Assembly (NCBI GenBank): GCA_949949005.1 | Contig: CATLHM010000013.1 | Coordinates: 1 to 64,000 of the forward strand | Direction: 5' to 3' | Length of the DNA stretch: 64,000 nucleotides | Origin: an uncultured Lachnospiraceae bacterium | GTDB taxonomy: Bacteria; Bacillota; Clostridia; Lachnospirales; Lachnospiraceae | Part shown: in pieces, positions 17,626-25,895 of the stretch | Numbering within the stretch: position 1 is the first letter of the stretch | Layout of the letters: each line of letters opens with the position of its first letter | The notes under the pieces: model-generated | Databases searched by the model: none | Told to the model about the DNA's origin: nothing | Seen by the model: only the letters and a program-made list of their open reading frames with translations | Program-made: the position numbers and the translations under genes

Positions 17626-18536
17626 TGAAGGCGCTATTCCCGGTCATTGCCATTGTTCTGTTTGTTCTTTACTCCAAGGAATGCAGGAAAAATAAGAAAA
17701 TGGTGCGTGACTATCAGTACATCAATGCAAGGCTTTTCGAGATAGCCAGTGAGGATGAAATCAACTATATCCTCGTACCCACGGATAGGAAAGCCGTAAA
17801 GGAAACTGCACAGGGGATCAATTACCTTCTGGAAAAATTTTACAAAAGGCAGATAGAATATAACCGAAGCCAGAAAGCGGTTTTGCAGATCGTTACGAAT
17901 ATATCCCACGACCTGAGAACGCCGATTACCGTTTTGAAGGGCTACATTGAAATGCTTTATCTGCAAAGCCAGAAGGAAGAACTCTCCCCTGCCATGCGTG
18001 GGACAATCGAAAAAATGCAGAGCAATTCACAGGAAATTGTCCGCTCCGTAAACAACCTGTTTGGCATGGCGAAAATTCAGTCCGGAGATTTAGTTTTAAA
18101 TATTCAGAAAGTAAACCTGACCCAGGTTTGCCATGAAATCATTTTAGAGTTTTACGACCTTCTGGAAAGAGAAAGCTTTCATGTGGAGGTCAATAGGGAG
18201 GACAAACCTTTCTATGCAAATGTGGATCTGCAAGCCATAGAGCGTATCCTCAAAAATCTGATTGACAACGCAGTCAAATATGGCAAAGCTGGAAAATTCC
18301 TGGGGATTTCCTTGTATGAAAAGGACAGCCATGTTTGCATTTCGGTTGAGGATCACGGGACAGGCATTTTGGAAAAGGACAGGGAGCAAATCTTTACAAG
18401 AGCATATACGGCGGACAGAAAAAAAGGGAACGGGCTGGGACTGGCTATTGCCCAGGGGCTTGCAAATTCTATGGGCGGCTACATTTCTGTGAGCAGTATA
18501 CCTGATGTAAAAACAGTATTTACAGTCAGACTATAG
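17625..18536 (+). CDS. Sensor histidine kinase, short single-helix type
   Basis: Protein of 303 residues with just one N-terminal membrane helix (about residues 3-16) and no extracellular loop. The phospho-acceptor is His95 in ISHDLRTPI; the ATPase domain has N box NLIDNAVKYG and glycine boxes DHGTGI and GNGLGLAIAQG. Kinases with almost no sensor domain next to peptide-antibiotic ABC transporters often sense through the transporter itself; that is inference here. The start ATG overlaps the regulator stop (TAATG), implying translational coupling. The ABC pair follows after a promoter region. Confidence 0.92.
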   Translation: MKALFPVIAIVLFVLYSKECRKNKKMVRDYQYINARLFEIASEDEINYILVPTDRKAVKETAQGINYLLEKFYKRQIEYNRSQKAVLQIVTNISHDLRTPITVLKGYIEMLYLQSQKEELSPAMRGTIEKMQSNSQEIVRSVNNLFGMAKIQSGDLVLNIQKVNLTQVCHEIILEFYDLLERESFHVEVNREDKPFYANVDLQAIERILKNLIDNAVKYGKAGKFLGISLYEKDSHVCISVEDHGTGILEKDREQIFTRAYTADRKKGNGLGLAIAQGLANSMGGYISVSSIPDVKTVFTVRL

Positions 18537-18574
18537 TAAGGAAATGTATCGAAATAACTTGCCGTTCCCAATAC

Positions 18575-18595
18575 AAAGTTAGAAAAAAGTTAGAA
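18575..18595 (+). promoter_or_regulatory. Tandem repeat operator for the response regulator
   Basis: AAAGTTAGAA occurs at 18575-18584 and 18586-18595, one helical turn (11 bp) apart. OmpR-type regulators bind such head-to-tail repeats as dimers. It lies 31 bases before the -10 box of the ABC operon. Confidence 0.65.
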
Positions 18596-18625
18596 TCGAA
18601 AGAGAGAAAAGATAACTTTTTCCTG

Positions 18626-18631
18626 TATACT
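18626..18631 (+). promoter_or_regulatory. -10 element (TATACT) of the BcrAB-like operon
   Basis: TATACT with a T-rich downstream region lies 57 bases before the ATPase gene. No good -35 is present at 17 bp, fitting an activated promoter fed by the repeats at 18575-18595. Confidence 0.5.
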
Positions 18632-18688
18632 GTTTTTGCAGTGAAGGATCAATTCGTTTGTCGTTCACTGTGGAAAGGAGGCGGCGGG

Positions 18689-19615
18689 ATGAACTATACC
18701 ATAGAAACGCACCATCTGAAGAAGGTATACAAAGATAAAGCGGCAGTCGATGATGTAAGCATCCATGTAAAAAAGGGAGAAATCTACGGCTTTGTCGGCC
18801 CAAACGGAGCAGGAAAAAGTACTTTGATGAAAATGCTGCTGAACCTGGTTGAACCCGACTTGGGTGAAATTATCCTGTTTGGCAATAAGGTTACCCCTAA
18901 TAACTTTGAAACGCTCAAAAAGATTGGCTCGATTATTGAAAACCCATACTTTTACGAAAAATTAACGGCAAGGCAAAACCTTGATTTGCATTGTGAATAT
19001 ATGGGGTATCATAACAAAAACCAGATTGGGGAGGCGCTTCACTACGTCGGTTTGGTTAAGGACGCTGACAAAAAGGTATCTCAATATTCTTTGGGAATGA
19101 AGCAACGCCTTGCCATCGCAAGGGCGATCCTGACGACGCCAAATTTATTGATACTTGATGAACCCATTAATGCGCTTGACCCGGAGGGAATACGGGAAAT
19201 GAGAGAGTTATTTCGCAGACAAAGCACGGATTACGGAACAACCATTTTCATTTCCAGCCACATCCTTTCAGAAGTAGAACAGATCGCGGATACCATAGGC
19301 ATCATACAAAACGGAAAGCTGCTCAGGGAGATTTCCATGTCTGATATACACAAATATCAGACGGACTATATAGAGGCAAAGGTGGATAACACAGAACTTG
19401 CAGGATATGTTCTTGAACAGGAACTGGAAATACATGATTTCAAAATCGTGTCAGATAACCGTATTGAAATTTACGATTTGAGAAGAAGCGTGAAAGAGAT
19501 TTCCGCCGCCTTTATCTTCAATAATATTGGCATTGACGGTATCGGGCGCAGGCAAAATTCCCTGGAGGAATACTTTTTCCAGATGACAGGAGCAAAGGCG
19601 GTGGACAGTCTATGA
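18689..19615 (+). CDS. ABC transporter ATP-binding protein, BcrA-like
   Basis: Protein of 308 residues from ATG 18689, with AAAGGAGG eight bases upstream. Walker A is GPNGAGKST, signature YSLGMKQRL, Walker B LLILDEP, followed by INALDPEGI. A C-terminal extension of about 90 residues is typical of ATPases that pump bacitracin-like or lantibiotic peptides (BcrA, NisF families). It would pair with the membrane protein whose gene overlaps its stop codon by four bases (ATGA). The upstream two-component system should control it. Likely role: removal of a peptide antibiotic from the membrane as self-protection or resistance; the actual drug is unknown. Confidence 0.9.
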   Translation: MNYTIETHHLKKVYKDKAAVDDVSIHVKKGEIYGFVGPNGAGKSTLMKMLLNLVEPDLGEIILFGNKVTPNNFETLKKIGSIIENPYFYEKLTARQNLDLHCEYMGYHNKNQIGEALHYVGLVKDADKKVSQYSLGMKQRLAIARAILTTPNLLILDEPINALDPEGIREMRELFRRQSTDYGTTIFISSHILSEVEQIADTIGIIQNGKLLREISMSDIHKYQTDYIEAKVDNTELAGYVLEQELEIHDFKIVSDNRIEIYDLRRSVKEISAAFIFNNIGIDGIGRRQNSLEEYFFQMTGAKAVDSL

Positions 19616-20292
19616 TGCATTTGATGAAACTGGAATTAAGAAAGGTCGGTTTGAAAAAGTATATCATGATCTCGGTAGCCGGGATTTTAATCAGCATGTA
19701 TTTCCTGCTTGTGGGATTAAACGACAGTTCAACGGTCAGGGACAGTTACGAAACAGCATTTACAATGGTGGGAATGATATTCTGTTTTTACTATGTTACC
19801 CTGTTTTCTGTGCTGGTCTCGTCCTACATCGTGAATGAATACAATCATAAGACAATTTTGATTATGTTTTCGTACCCGATCGACCGTAAAAAGCTTATGG
19901 CTGCAAAATTGCTCCTAATCACATTGCTTGTGATGGTTTCAATGATGATTGGATATATTTGCTGTGGGCTGCTTATTATTATGGCAGATCAGTATTTCGG
20001 CCTTATAAAAGGCGAGTTTGAGACTTCCGTTCTGCATTACTGGATACCGACTGCTTTAAAAGCGATTATCACTTTCTGCGCATTAGGCATGGGAACATTT
20101 GTTGCAGGAATGATAAAAAAATCTGTGCCAATGACGATCGTAAGCGCAATGCTTTTCTGCTATATCAGGCAGTTTTATATAGCTGGCAGGAATTTACACG
20201 GTGAAGACTGGCTGTTTGTGATCGGCGTGGTGGCGGTAACCATGGCAGGTGTGTATTATACCCTTATCCATAAGATCGGGCAGGTTGATTAG
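19612..20292 (+). CDS. ABC-2 type membrane permease, BcrB-like
   Basis: Protein of 226 residues with six hydrophobic segments (about 17-36, 52-75, 100-128, 150-172, 180-195, 203-222). It matches ABC-2 permeases of lantibiotic-immunity or bacitracin-export systems in length and start (MKLELRKVGLKKY). Translation begins at an ATG that overlaps the ATPase stop. It forms the membrane channel for the BcrA-like ATPase. Sequence conservation in this family is low, so the assignment rests on gene order, topology and size. Confidence 0.85.
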   Translation: MMHLMKLELRKVGLKKYIMISVAGILISMYFLLVGLNDSSTVRDSYETAFTMVGMIFCFYYVTLFSVLVSSYIVNEYNHKTILIMFSYPIDRKKLMAAKLLLITLLVMVSMMIGYICCGLLIIMADQYFGLIKGEFETSVLHYWIPTALKAIITFCALGMGTFVAGMIKKSVPMTIVSAMLFCYIRQFYIAGRNLHGEDWLFVIGVVAVTMAGVYYTLIHKIGQVD

Positions 20293-20390
20293 ATCAGGCA
20301 GGAGAAGGCGCTTCTTTAGGGCGTTTTTCAGACATGCTCTGGTGCATAAAAACAACACAGCAGCCCCCAGGCGGCAGAAGGGCGGTCAAA

Positions 20391-21095
20391 ATGGCCTGTA
20401 AAATCGTGATTATTGAGGACGAAGCGATCATTAGAAGGGAACTTAAGATTCTTCTGGAAAACGCCCTGTATGAGGTGGCTGCCCCGGAGGATTTTCAGGA
20501 TGTGGCGGGAGAGATTCTGCGCCTTGCGCCGGATCTGGTGCTTCTGGACGTCAATCTTCCCGGCGGCAGCGGTTTTGACGTGTGTACGCAGCTTCGGGAG
20601 CAGTCCCAGGTTCCGGTGATATTCCTCACCAGCCGGACAGATTCCATGGACGAGCTGACAGGGATGTTAAAGGGCGGGGACGACTATGTCATGAAGCCTT
20701 ATCAGCCTCCGGTTCTTTTGGCGAGGATTGCGGCGGTGCTGAAACGGACAAAGGGAGCCTTTCCCAAAGGGAACTCTCCCAAAGGAAACTTTTTTGGGGA
20801 AACCCTGCTCTTTACCCATAAGGGAGTGGAACTGGATCTCTCCCGGTGCAGTCTGCATGTGGGGAAGGGGAGGGCGGAGCTGACCAAAAACGAGATGAAG
20901 ATCCTGCACCGGCTGTTTTTGCAGCCGGGACAATATGTATCCCGCATGGATTTGATCGAATATCTCTGGGAAAATCAGATTTTTATTGACGATAACACAT
21001 TGAGCGTCCATATGACCAGGATTCGGGAAAAGCTTCGAGCCTTGGGAGTGAGAGACTTTGTGGAGACGAAAAGGGGAGTCGGGTACAGAATATGA
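20391..21095 (+). CDS. BceR-like response regulator
   Basis: Protein of 234 residues from ATG 20391. Receiver domain with acidic pair ED at 9-10, Asp53 in LLDVNLPG and Lys in MKPY; winged-helix domain ending DFVETKRGVGYRI. The sequence pattern IVIIEDEAIIRRELKILLE is characteristic of the BceR branch, which responds to cell-wall-active peptides. A proline/lysine-rich linker with two near-identical PKGN repeats joins the domains. The gene overlaps the kinase gene by four bases and precedes the BceAB-type transporter, which it should activate. The ribosome site is weak (AGGGCGG). Confidence 0.92.
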   Translation: MACKIVIIEDEAIIRRELKILLENALYEVAAPEDFQDVAGEILRLAPDLVLLDVNLPGGSGFDVCTQLREQSQVPVIFLTSRTDSMDELTGMLKGGDDYVMKPYQPPVLLARIAAVLKRTKGAFPKGNSPKGNFFGETLLFTHKGVELDLSRCSLHVGKGRAELTKNEMKILHRLFLQPGQYVSRMDLIEYLWENQIFIDDNTLSVHMTRIREKLRALGVRDFVETKRGVGYRI

Positions 21096-22228
21096 AGCCG
21101 TGGCCGTTTTTGAGGGATAAATTTTTATTGCTCCTGCTGCATCTGGTGTGCATGGGGCTTTTGAGCGCTTTCCTTCGGCTGACGGGGTATGGCGGTGAAA
21201 AGGCTTTGCTGCTCCTGATCTTCTGGTTTCTGATTCTTGCAGCCTGGCTGGCAGTGACCTATTTACAGCGGAAAAAATACTTTGACGAGGCCGAAAAGAT
21301 TCTGTCAGGGATGGAAGAGAAATATCTTCTGGGAGAGCTTTTGCCCCCTTCCTTCCGGCTGGAGGACAAGCTTTACCGGCAGATGCTGCACCGCTCCAAC
21401 AAATCCGTGATTGAGCGCATCCGTGCCCTGGAGGATGAAAAGCGGGAATATAAGGAATTCATTGAAAGCTGGGTGCATGAGATCAAGGCTCCCATTACAG
21501 GCATTGCTCTGTTGTGTGAGAACGGGCGGAAGAGGACTGAACCGGTTCCGGCCAAGGGAAATGAATGCGGAACCGTGAATCCGAGTTCGAACAGGGAGCT
21601 TTTGCGGGATGTTACTCTGGAAAACCAGAAGATCGAAAACCTGGTGGAGCAGGTGCTTTACTATGCCCGGATGGAAAAGGTTTATCAGGATTTTCTCATC
21701 CGGGAAACAAATTTGCAGGAAATCGCCCAGGAGGTTCTGCGAAAGAACCGCCTTCTTCTGATTGGAAAAAAGGTCAGGGCAGAGGTGGCATGTCCCCACA
21801 GGGTTTATACCGACGGAAAATGGATCGCCTTTATCCTGAATCAGATGATGCTCAACAGCGTGAAGTACTGTTGTGAACAGCCGGAGTTTTTGATCACCAC
21901 TAAGCCTTCTGAAAAGGGGGTTTTGTTGATTTTTGAGGATAACGGTCGGGGAATTCCCGAAGAGGACTTGCCCCGGATTTTTGATAAAGGCTTTACGGGA
22001 AGTAATGGACGCGCGAAAGAGGGGGCTGTCGAGATAGGGACTGCCAGAGTAGAGACTGCCGGGATGGAAGCTACCGGAATGGGACTCTACCTTTGCCGCA
22101 GGCTCTGTGAAAAGCTGGGCGTAGGGCTTTGGGCGGAATCTGCGCCGGGCTGTGGCACAAGGATGATCATGGAATTTCCGGTGAGCAGATATATTATAAG
22201 AGAAGGAACAGAAAAGCATGGACGTTAA
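21092..22228 (+). CDS. BceS-like intramembrane-sensing histidine kinase
   Basis: Protein of 378 residues with two N-terminal membrane helices (about 12-32 and 35-56) separated by only a few residues, the mark of intramembrane-sensing kinases that detect peptide antibiotics through the partner BceB permease. Phospho-acceptor His129 in SWVHEIKAPITG (BceS-type motif); ATPase boxes NSVKYC, DNGRGIPEED and MGLYLCRRL. A segment at about residues 305-330 near the G2 box holds a repetitive insertion rich in T, E, A and G (TARVETAGMEATGMG). The 3' end overlaps the following HicB gene by 11 bases. Confidence 0.92.
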   Translation: MKPWPFLRDKFLLLLLHLVCMGLLSAFLRLTGYGGEKALLLLIFWFLILAAWLAVTYLQRKKYFDEAEKILSGMEEKYLLGELLPPSFRLEDKLYRQMLHRSNKSVIERIRALEDEKREYKEFIESWVHEIKAPITGIALLCENGRKRTEPVPAKGNECGTVNPSSNRELLRDVTLENQKIENLVEQVLYYARMEKVYQDFLIRETNLQEIAQEVLRKNRLLLIGKKVRAEVACPHRVYTDGKWIAFILNQMMLNSVKYCCEQPEFLITTKPSEKGVLLIFEDNGRGIPEEDLPRIFDKGFTGSNGRAKEGAVEIGTARVETAGMEATGMGLYLCRRLCEKLGVGLWAESAPGCGTRMIMEFPVSRYIIREGTEKHGR

Positions 22229-22562
22229 AGATTATATGAAATTGCCCTATACCAGATTAGTACAGGAAATGAACGATGAAGGCGGCCATTATTTTTATGG
22301 CAGAATTTTGGAGCTTGACGGATGCCAAAGTACCGGTGATACACTTGAAGAACTATATGAAAGCCTTAATGAAGCAATGGAGGGATATATCGAAATAAAA
22401 CTGGAAAATAATCTCGCCATACCGATTCCTGAAATATCAAACAATTACAGCGGGAAATTTGTTGTAAGGCTTCCAAAATCCCTGCATCAAAGGTTAGCCA
22501 TTGAAGCAGAAAAAGAGGGTGTAAGCCTTAATCAGTTGGTGTTATATAAGCTGGCATATTAA
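22218..22562 (+). CDS. HicB-family antitoxin, orphan, inside the bce operon
   Basis: Protein of 114 residues with the HicB layout: a partially degraded RNase-H-like N-terminal domain (YMKLPYTRLVQ, GDTLEELYESLNEAM) and a C-terminal ribbon-helix-helix (FVVRLPKSLHQRLAIEAEKEGVSLNQ). HicB normally neutralises the small mRNA interferase HicA, but no HicA frame is found either side. The start lies within the last codons of the BceS-like kinase, so translation is coupled to it; GAAGGA lies about 12 bases upstream. A terminator-like stem follows at 22602. The placement between kinase and transporter is unusual. It may now work as a DNA-binding regulator. Confidence 0.85.
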   Translation: MDVKDYMKLPYTRLVQEMNDEGGHYFYGRILELDGCQSTGDTLEELYESLNEAMEGYIEIKLENNLAIPIPEISNNYSGKFVVRLPKSLHQRLAIEAEKEGVSLNQLVLYKLAY

Positions 22563-22601
22563 TTATAGTAAATGTCAAGTAAATACAGGCACGTAACCAG
22601 A

Positions 22602-22635
22602 CCGCTACCCGTTTGTTTTGGGTAACGGCCTTTTT
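22602..22635 (+). terminator. Rho-independent terminator after the HicB gene
   Basis: CCGCTACCC at 22602-22610, a 9-base loop, GGGTAACGG at 22620-22628, then CCTTTTTG. It would separate the regulator-kinase-HicB transcript from the transporter genes, which then need their own promoter. Confidence 0.7.
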
Positions 22636-22651
22636 GCTGTCTATATGCTGT

Positions 22652-22677
22652 GTAATCTTAAGAAAATGAAAGATTAC
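22652..22677 (+). promoter_or_regulatory. Inverted repeat upstream of the BceAB-like genes, possible regulator site
   Basis: GTAATCTT at 22652-22659 and AAGATTAC at 22670-22677 form a perfect 8-bp inverted repeat with a 10-base spacer, 200 bases before bceA. A possible -10 (TAAAAT) follows near 22715. BceR-type regulators bind inverted repeats in such positions, so this is the likely operator. Between it and bceA the sequence holds nothing else I can name. Confidence 0.5.
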
Positions 22678-22876
22678 TGTAATTTATTTTTATACCACAA
22701 AATCTTACATCTGGTAAAATAGAAAAAATGTAATTGCCTGGCGCCTTCGCAGTTACCAGGAAACCACATAACCAATCAATTGCGCCTGCGCCCCGGAGCG
22801 TGCCTGAAAATTCCTTTCCCATTCTGCACGCCGCATGCTCCAAGGCCATAGGCTGCAGAAAGGTATGGATTAAAAA

Positions 22877-23650
22877 ATGACGGATTATCTGAGGGTAGAC
22901 GATATCGAAAAGTACTACGGGAGCGGCACAAACGTCACCAAAGCCATAGACAGAGTCAGCTTCCGGGTGGAGAAAGGAGAGTTTGTGGGTGTTATGGGCG
23001 CTTCCGGTTCGGGAAAGACCACGCTTTTAAACCTCCTCGCCACCATAGATCAGGTGACGGCCGGGCACATTTATTACGAAGCCACGGATATCACAGAGCT
23101 CTCCGAGGAGGAATTGTCGGAGTTTCGCAAAGCTAATCTGGGCTTTGTGTTTCAGGAATATAATCTTCTGGACACTCTGACCATTGAGGAAAATATTCTG
23201 CTGGCGCTTACCCTCCAGGGAGGCAGGGGAGAGCAGATCGAAAAGGAGTGTACCCGGATGATCAAGCTTTTGGGGCTGGAGGAGATCAGGGATAAATTTC
23301 CCTATCAGGTATCGGGAGGACAAAAGCAGCGCTGCGCCTGCGCCAGGGCGCTGGTAAACCACCCACGACTTCTTCTGGCGGACGAGCCTACGGGAGCCTT
23401 GGATTCCCGTTCTGCCCAGACGCTTTTGGAGACCTTTGCTGGCCTAAACAAGTCCATGGGAGCCACCATCCTGATGGTGACCCACGACGCCTTTTCCGCC
23501 AGCTATTGCAGCCGGATTCTGTTTTTAAAGGACGGAAAGATTTTTTATGAGCTGATCCGGGGCGGAAAAAAGCGGGGGAGATTTTTGCAGGAAATTCTGG
23601 ATGTGCTTTCCCTGACAGGAGGTGAAAAAGCCGATGCTGACGAAACTTAG
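22877..23650 (+). CDS. BceA-like ABC transporter ATP-binding protein
   Basis: Protein of 257 residues. Walker A GASGSGKTT, Q-loop FVFQEYNLLDTLT, signature VSGGQKQRCACARAL, Walker B LLLADEPTGALDS: the pattern of MacB/LolD-like ATPases in BceAB-type systems. It powers the FtsX-type permease encoded next, which removes cell-wall-active peptides such as bacitracin from their lipid targets. The next gene starts within its last codons. The ribosome site (AAAGG) is 15 bases from the start, and between them lies a minimal ATG GAT TAA frame. Control should come from the BceRS-like pair upstream. Confidence 0.93.
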   Translation: MTDYLRVDDIEKYYGSGTNVTKAIDRVSFRVEKGEFVGVMGASGSGKTTLLNLLATIDQVTAGHIYYEATDITELSEEELSEFRKANLGFVFQEYNLLDTLTIEENILLALTLQGGRGEQIEKECTRMIKLLGLEEIRDKFPYQVSGGQKQRCACARALVNHPRLLLADEPTGALDSRSAQTLLETFAGLNKSMGATILMVTHDAFSASYCSRILFLKDGKIFYELIRGGKKRGRFLQEILDVLSLTGGEKADADET

Positions 23651-25715
23651 CTTTCGCAATATGAAGCGCTCGCTCAGGGACTATCTGGTCTATGCACTGA
23701 CCATGACCATGGTGACGGCGCTGATGTATGCCTTTAACAGCCTGATCTTTCAGAATGAGCTCACCGGCTACTATGAACTGGAAGGGCTGATGGAAATGAT
23801 GATTTCCCTGGCAACCTTTTTTATCGTGCTGATCGTGGCATGGCTGATCAATTATATGGTGCGCTTTATGCTGGAAAAGCGCAGCACGGAATTTGCTATT
23901 TACTTGCTTTTGGGGATGAAAAAGAAGACCATAGCAAAGCTTTATATGAGGGAAAATCTGATGCTGGGAGGTGTGGCCCATCTGGCAGGCCTGGGGCTGG
24001 GAGTGCTGTTGCAGCAGGTGCTGATGGCGGTGATGTTCTCCATGGTGCGGATGGAGTACCACTTGAAAATAAGCTTTCATTTGGGAACTATTTTGACCAC
24101 AGTGTTATGCTACGGCGGATGCTATCTTCTGGCCCTTTTTCGCAGTAAAAGAAAATTCCGGCGGATGAATATCCAGGGGCTGATGACCCTGCGGCGTCAG
24201 AATGAGGAGATAAAGGAAAAGCATGAGGAGGCCAAACGGATTCTTCTGCCCCTGTCCGTGGGTTTTTTGCTGCTGTTCTGGACATGGTTCGGGAGGCTTT
24301 CAAGCACCGGAGAAATCCTGGTATTTCTGATCGGACTGGTGCTCACTATTTATCTGTTTTATGTGGGGATTTCTGCCTGGATAATCTGCTATGTGCGGCA
24401 CAGGAGAAAGGGGATTTACCGGGGACAGAATCTGTTTTTGCTGCGGCAGTTTGCGTCCAAAATCCGTACGATGCAGTTTACCATGGGGACTTTGACCAGT
24501 CTCTTTACCCTGGCGCTTATGGGAGCCTCTATTGCTCTGATGTTCAGCGAATATGAAAATACGGTGCTGGAGGGGAAGTTTCCCTTTGATGTGCAGCTTT
24601 TCAGTAAGGAGACCGCCCCGGATTTTTCCCAGGAAAAAAGGATGGTGGAGGAGGATGCCGGGGTGCAGGAATGGTATCAGTACCATATTTATACCGATGG
24701 GGAAAAACAGGTCAACACCTGGATGCTGACCCATCTGGATGAGTGGGGGACCATGTATCAGAAGGAAAACGGGGAGCCGGATGAGGAAAAGATCAGGGAT
24801 ATGCTGAAAAACGAGAATATTTATTACCCTTGCGATACCTATATGGGGCTTTCCGATTACAATCACCTGCGGGCCATGCTGGGCTATGAGCAAGTATCTC
24901 TTTCTGAGGATGAATACCTGGTGCATGTGAAAGACCGGCTGGCGAAACAGACGGAAGGAATTGGGGATGAGCTTCGGATAAAAGGTGCTTCTGGTCAGGG
25001 CGTACCACGGGAAGACGGAAGCGGACTGCTGGGCTGCGGAGGGATTTTTTCAGCCCCCTTTTCCCAGGACGGCCACAATGGGGCGGATATGATTCTGGTG
25101 GTGCCCGACGCCGTCCTGGAGCGGATGGAGCCCTACTATACGGAGCTGGTGGCAAAGCTGGCAGATAAACCCTCGCCGGATCTGCAGGTGAGGCTGGAGA
25201 GGCTAAACAAGGAAAATGATTTCTCATTCTGGGATGAGGACGGTCTGCGCTGTGGCTCGGATAACATTATCGTATTCGGGGAGCTGTGCCTTGTGAGGGA
25301 TAATCTGATTCCTCAGGTGAAATATATGCTTGCCGCCCTGATCGTGCCTTTGTTTTATCTGGGGCTGGTGTTTGTGTGCGTGGCGGTGACGGTACTGAGC
25401 GTGCAGCTTCTGAGCGACTCTGCGAAATACAGGTTCCGCTATGACGTCCTTGGAAAGCTGGGCCTTGGACGCTCCCAGCTAAATGCTCTCATCCAGAAGC
25501 AGCTTGCCGCCTGGTATTTGTGCCCGGCCCTTTTGGCCGCCGTGATCAGCGGGAAGATGATTCTCTTTGCCGGCGAGCAGTTTGTGTTCATGACGGGGGT
25601 ACCCGCTTTCGAGGGGGCGTTTTTCCTAAAGAGCCTTCTGCTGTTTCTGGGGATTTATCTGGTGTACTTTGTGGTGACGGATGTTACCTTTAAGAGGAAT
25701 ATTGAGCAGAAATAA
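23634..25715 (+). CDS. BceB-like FtsX-domain permease
   Basis: Protein of 693 residues from ATG 23634; AGGAGG 12 bases upstream overlaps an in-frame GTG, so the ATG is preferred. About ten membrane helices occur: one at the start (17-37), a block around 50-260, one near 290 and three at the C-terminus. A large extracellular domain (about residues 310-560) separates the two halves, the distinguishing feature of BceB-type permeases that bind the antibiotic and signal to BceS. It forms one unit with the BceA-like ATPase. The peptide recognised cannot be inferred because this domain varies widely. Confidence 0.92.
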   Translation: MLTKLSFRNMKRSLRDYLVYALTMTMVTALMYAFNSLIFQNELTGYYELEGLMEMMISLATFFIVLIVAWLINYMVRFMLEKRSTEFAIYLLLGMKKKTIAKLYMRENLMLGGVAHLAGLGLGVLLQQVLMAVMFSMVRMEYHLKISFHLGTILTTVLCYGGCYLLALFRSKRKFRRMNIQGLMTLRRQNEEIKEKHEEAKRILLPLSVGFLLLFWTWFGRLSSTGEILVFLIGLVLTIYLFYVGISAWIICYVRHRRKGIYRGQNLFLLRQFASKIRTMQFTMGTLTSLFTLALMGASIALMFSEYENTVLEGKFPFDVQLFSKETAPDFSQEKRMVEEDAGVQEWYQYHIYTDGEKQVNTWMLTHLDEWGTMYQKENGEPDEEKIRDMLKNENIYYPCDTYMGLSDYNHLRAMLGYEQVSLSEDEYLVHVKDRLAKQTEGIGDELRIKGASGQGVPREDGSGLLGCGGIFSAPFSQDGHNGADMILVVPDAVLERMEPYYTELVAKLADKPSPDLQVRLERLNKENDFSFWDEDGLRCGSDNIIVFGELCLVRDNLIPQVKYMLAALIVPLFYLGLVFVCVAVTVLSVQLLSDSAKYRFRYDVLGKLGLGRSQLNALIQKQLAAWYLCPALLAAVISGKMILFAGEQFVFMTGVPAFEGAFFLKSLLLFLGIYLVYFVVTDVTFKRNIEQK

Positions 25716-25895
25716 TTTTTGCTAAGGCTTACGGTTCTACAGGGACAGTATGCCCCATATATTATGCGGTACTGGCCGGGGGTCATGGAAGTATCCTTCA
25801 GGAGAACCCGGGACGATGGAAAATTCCACTTTGTGCTGCTATGCCAAATCTGGATTGAAACAGTTATGCTTTTATGAATAAATAATTCATATTGT

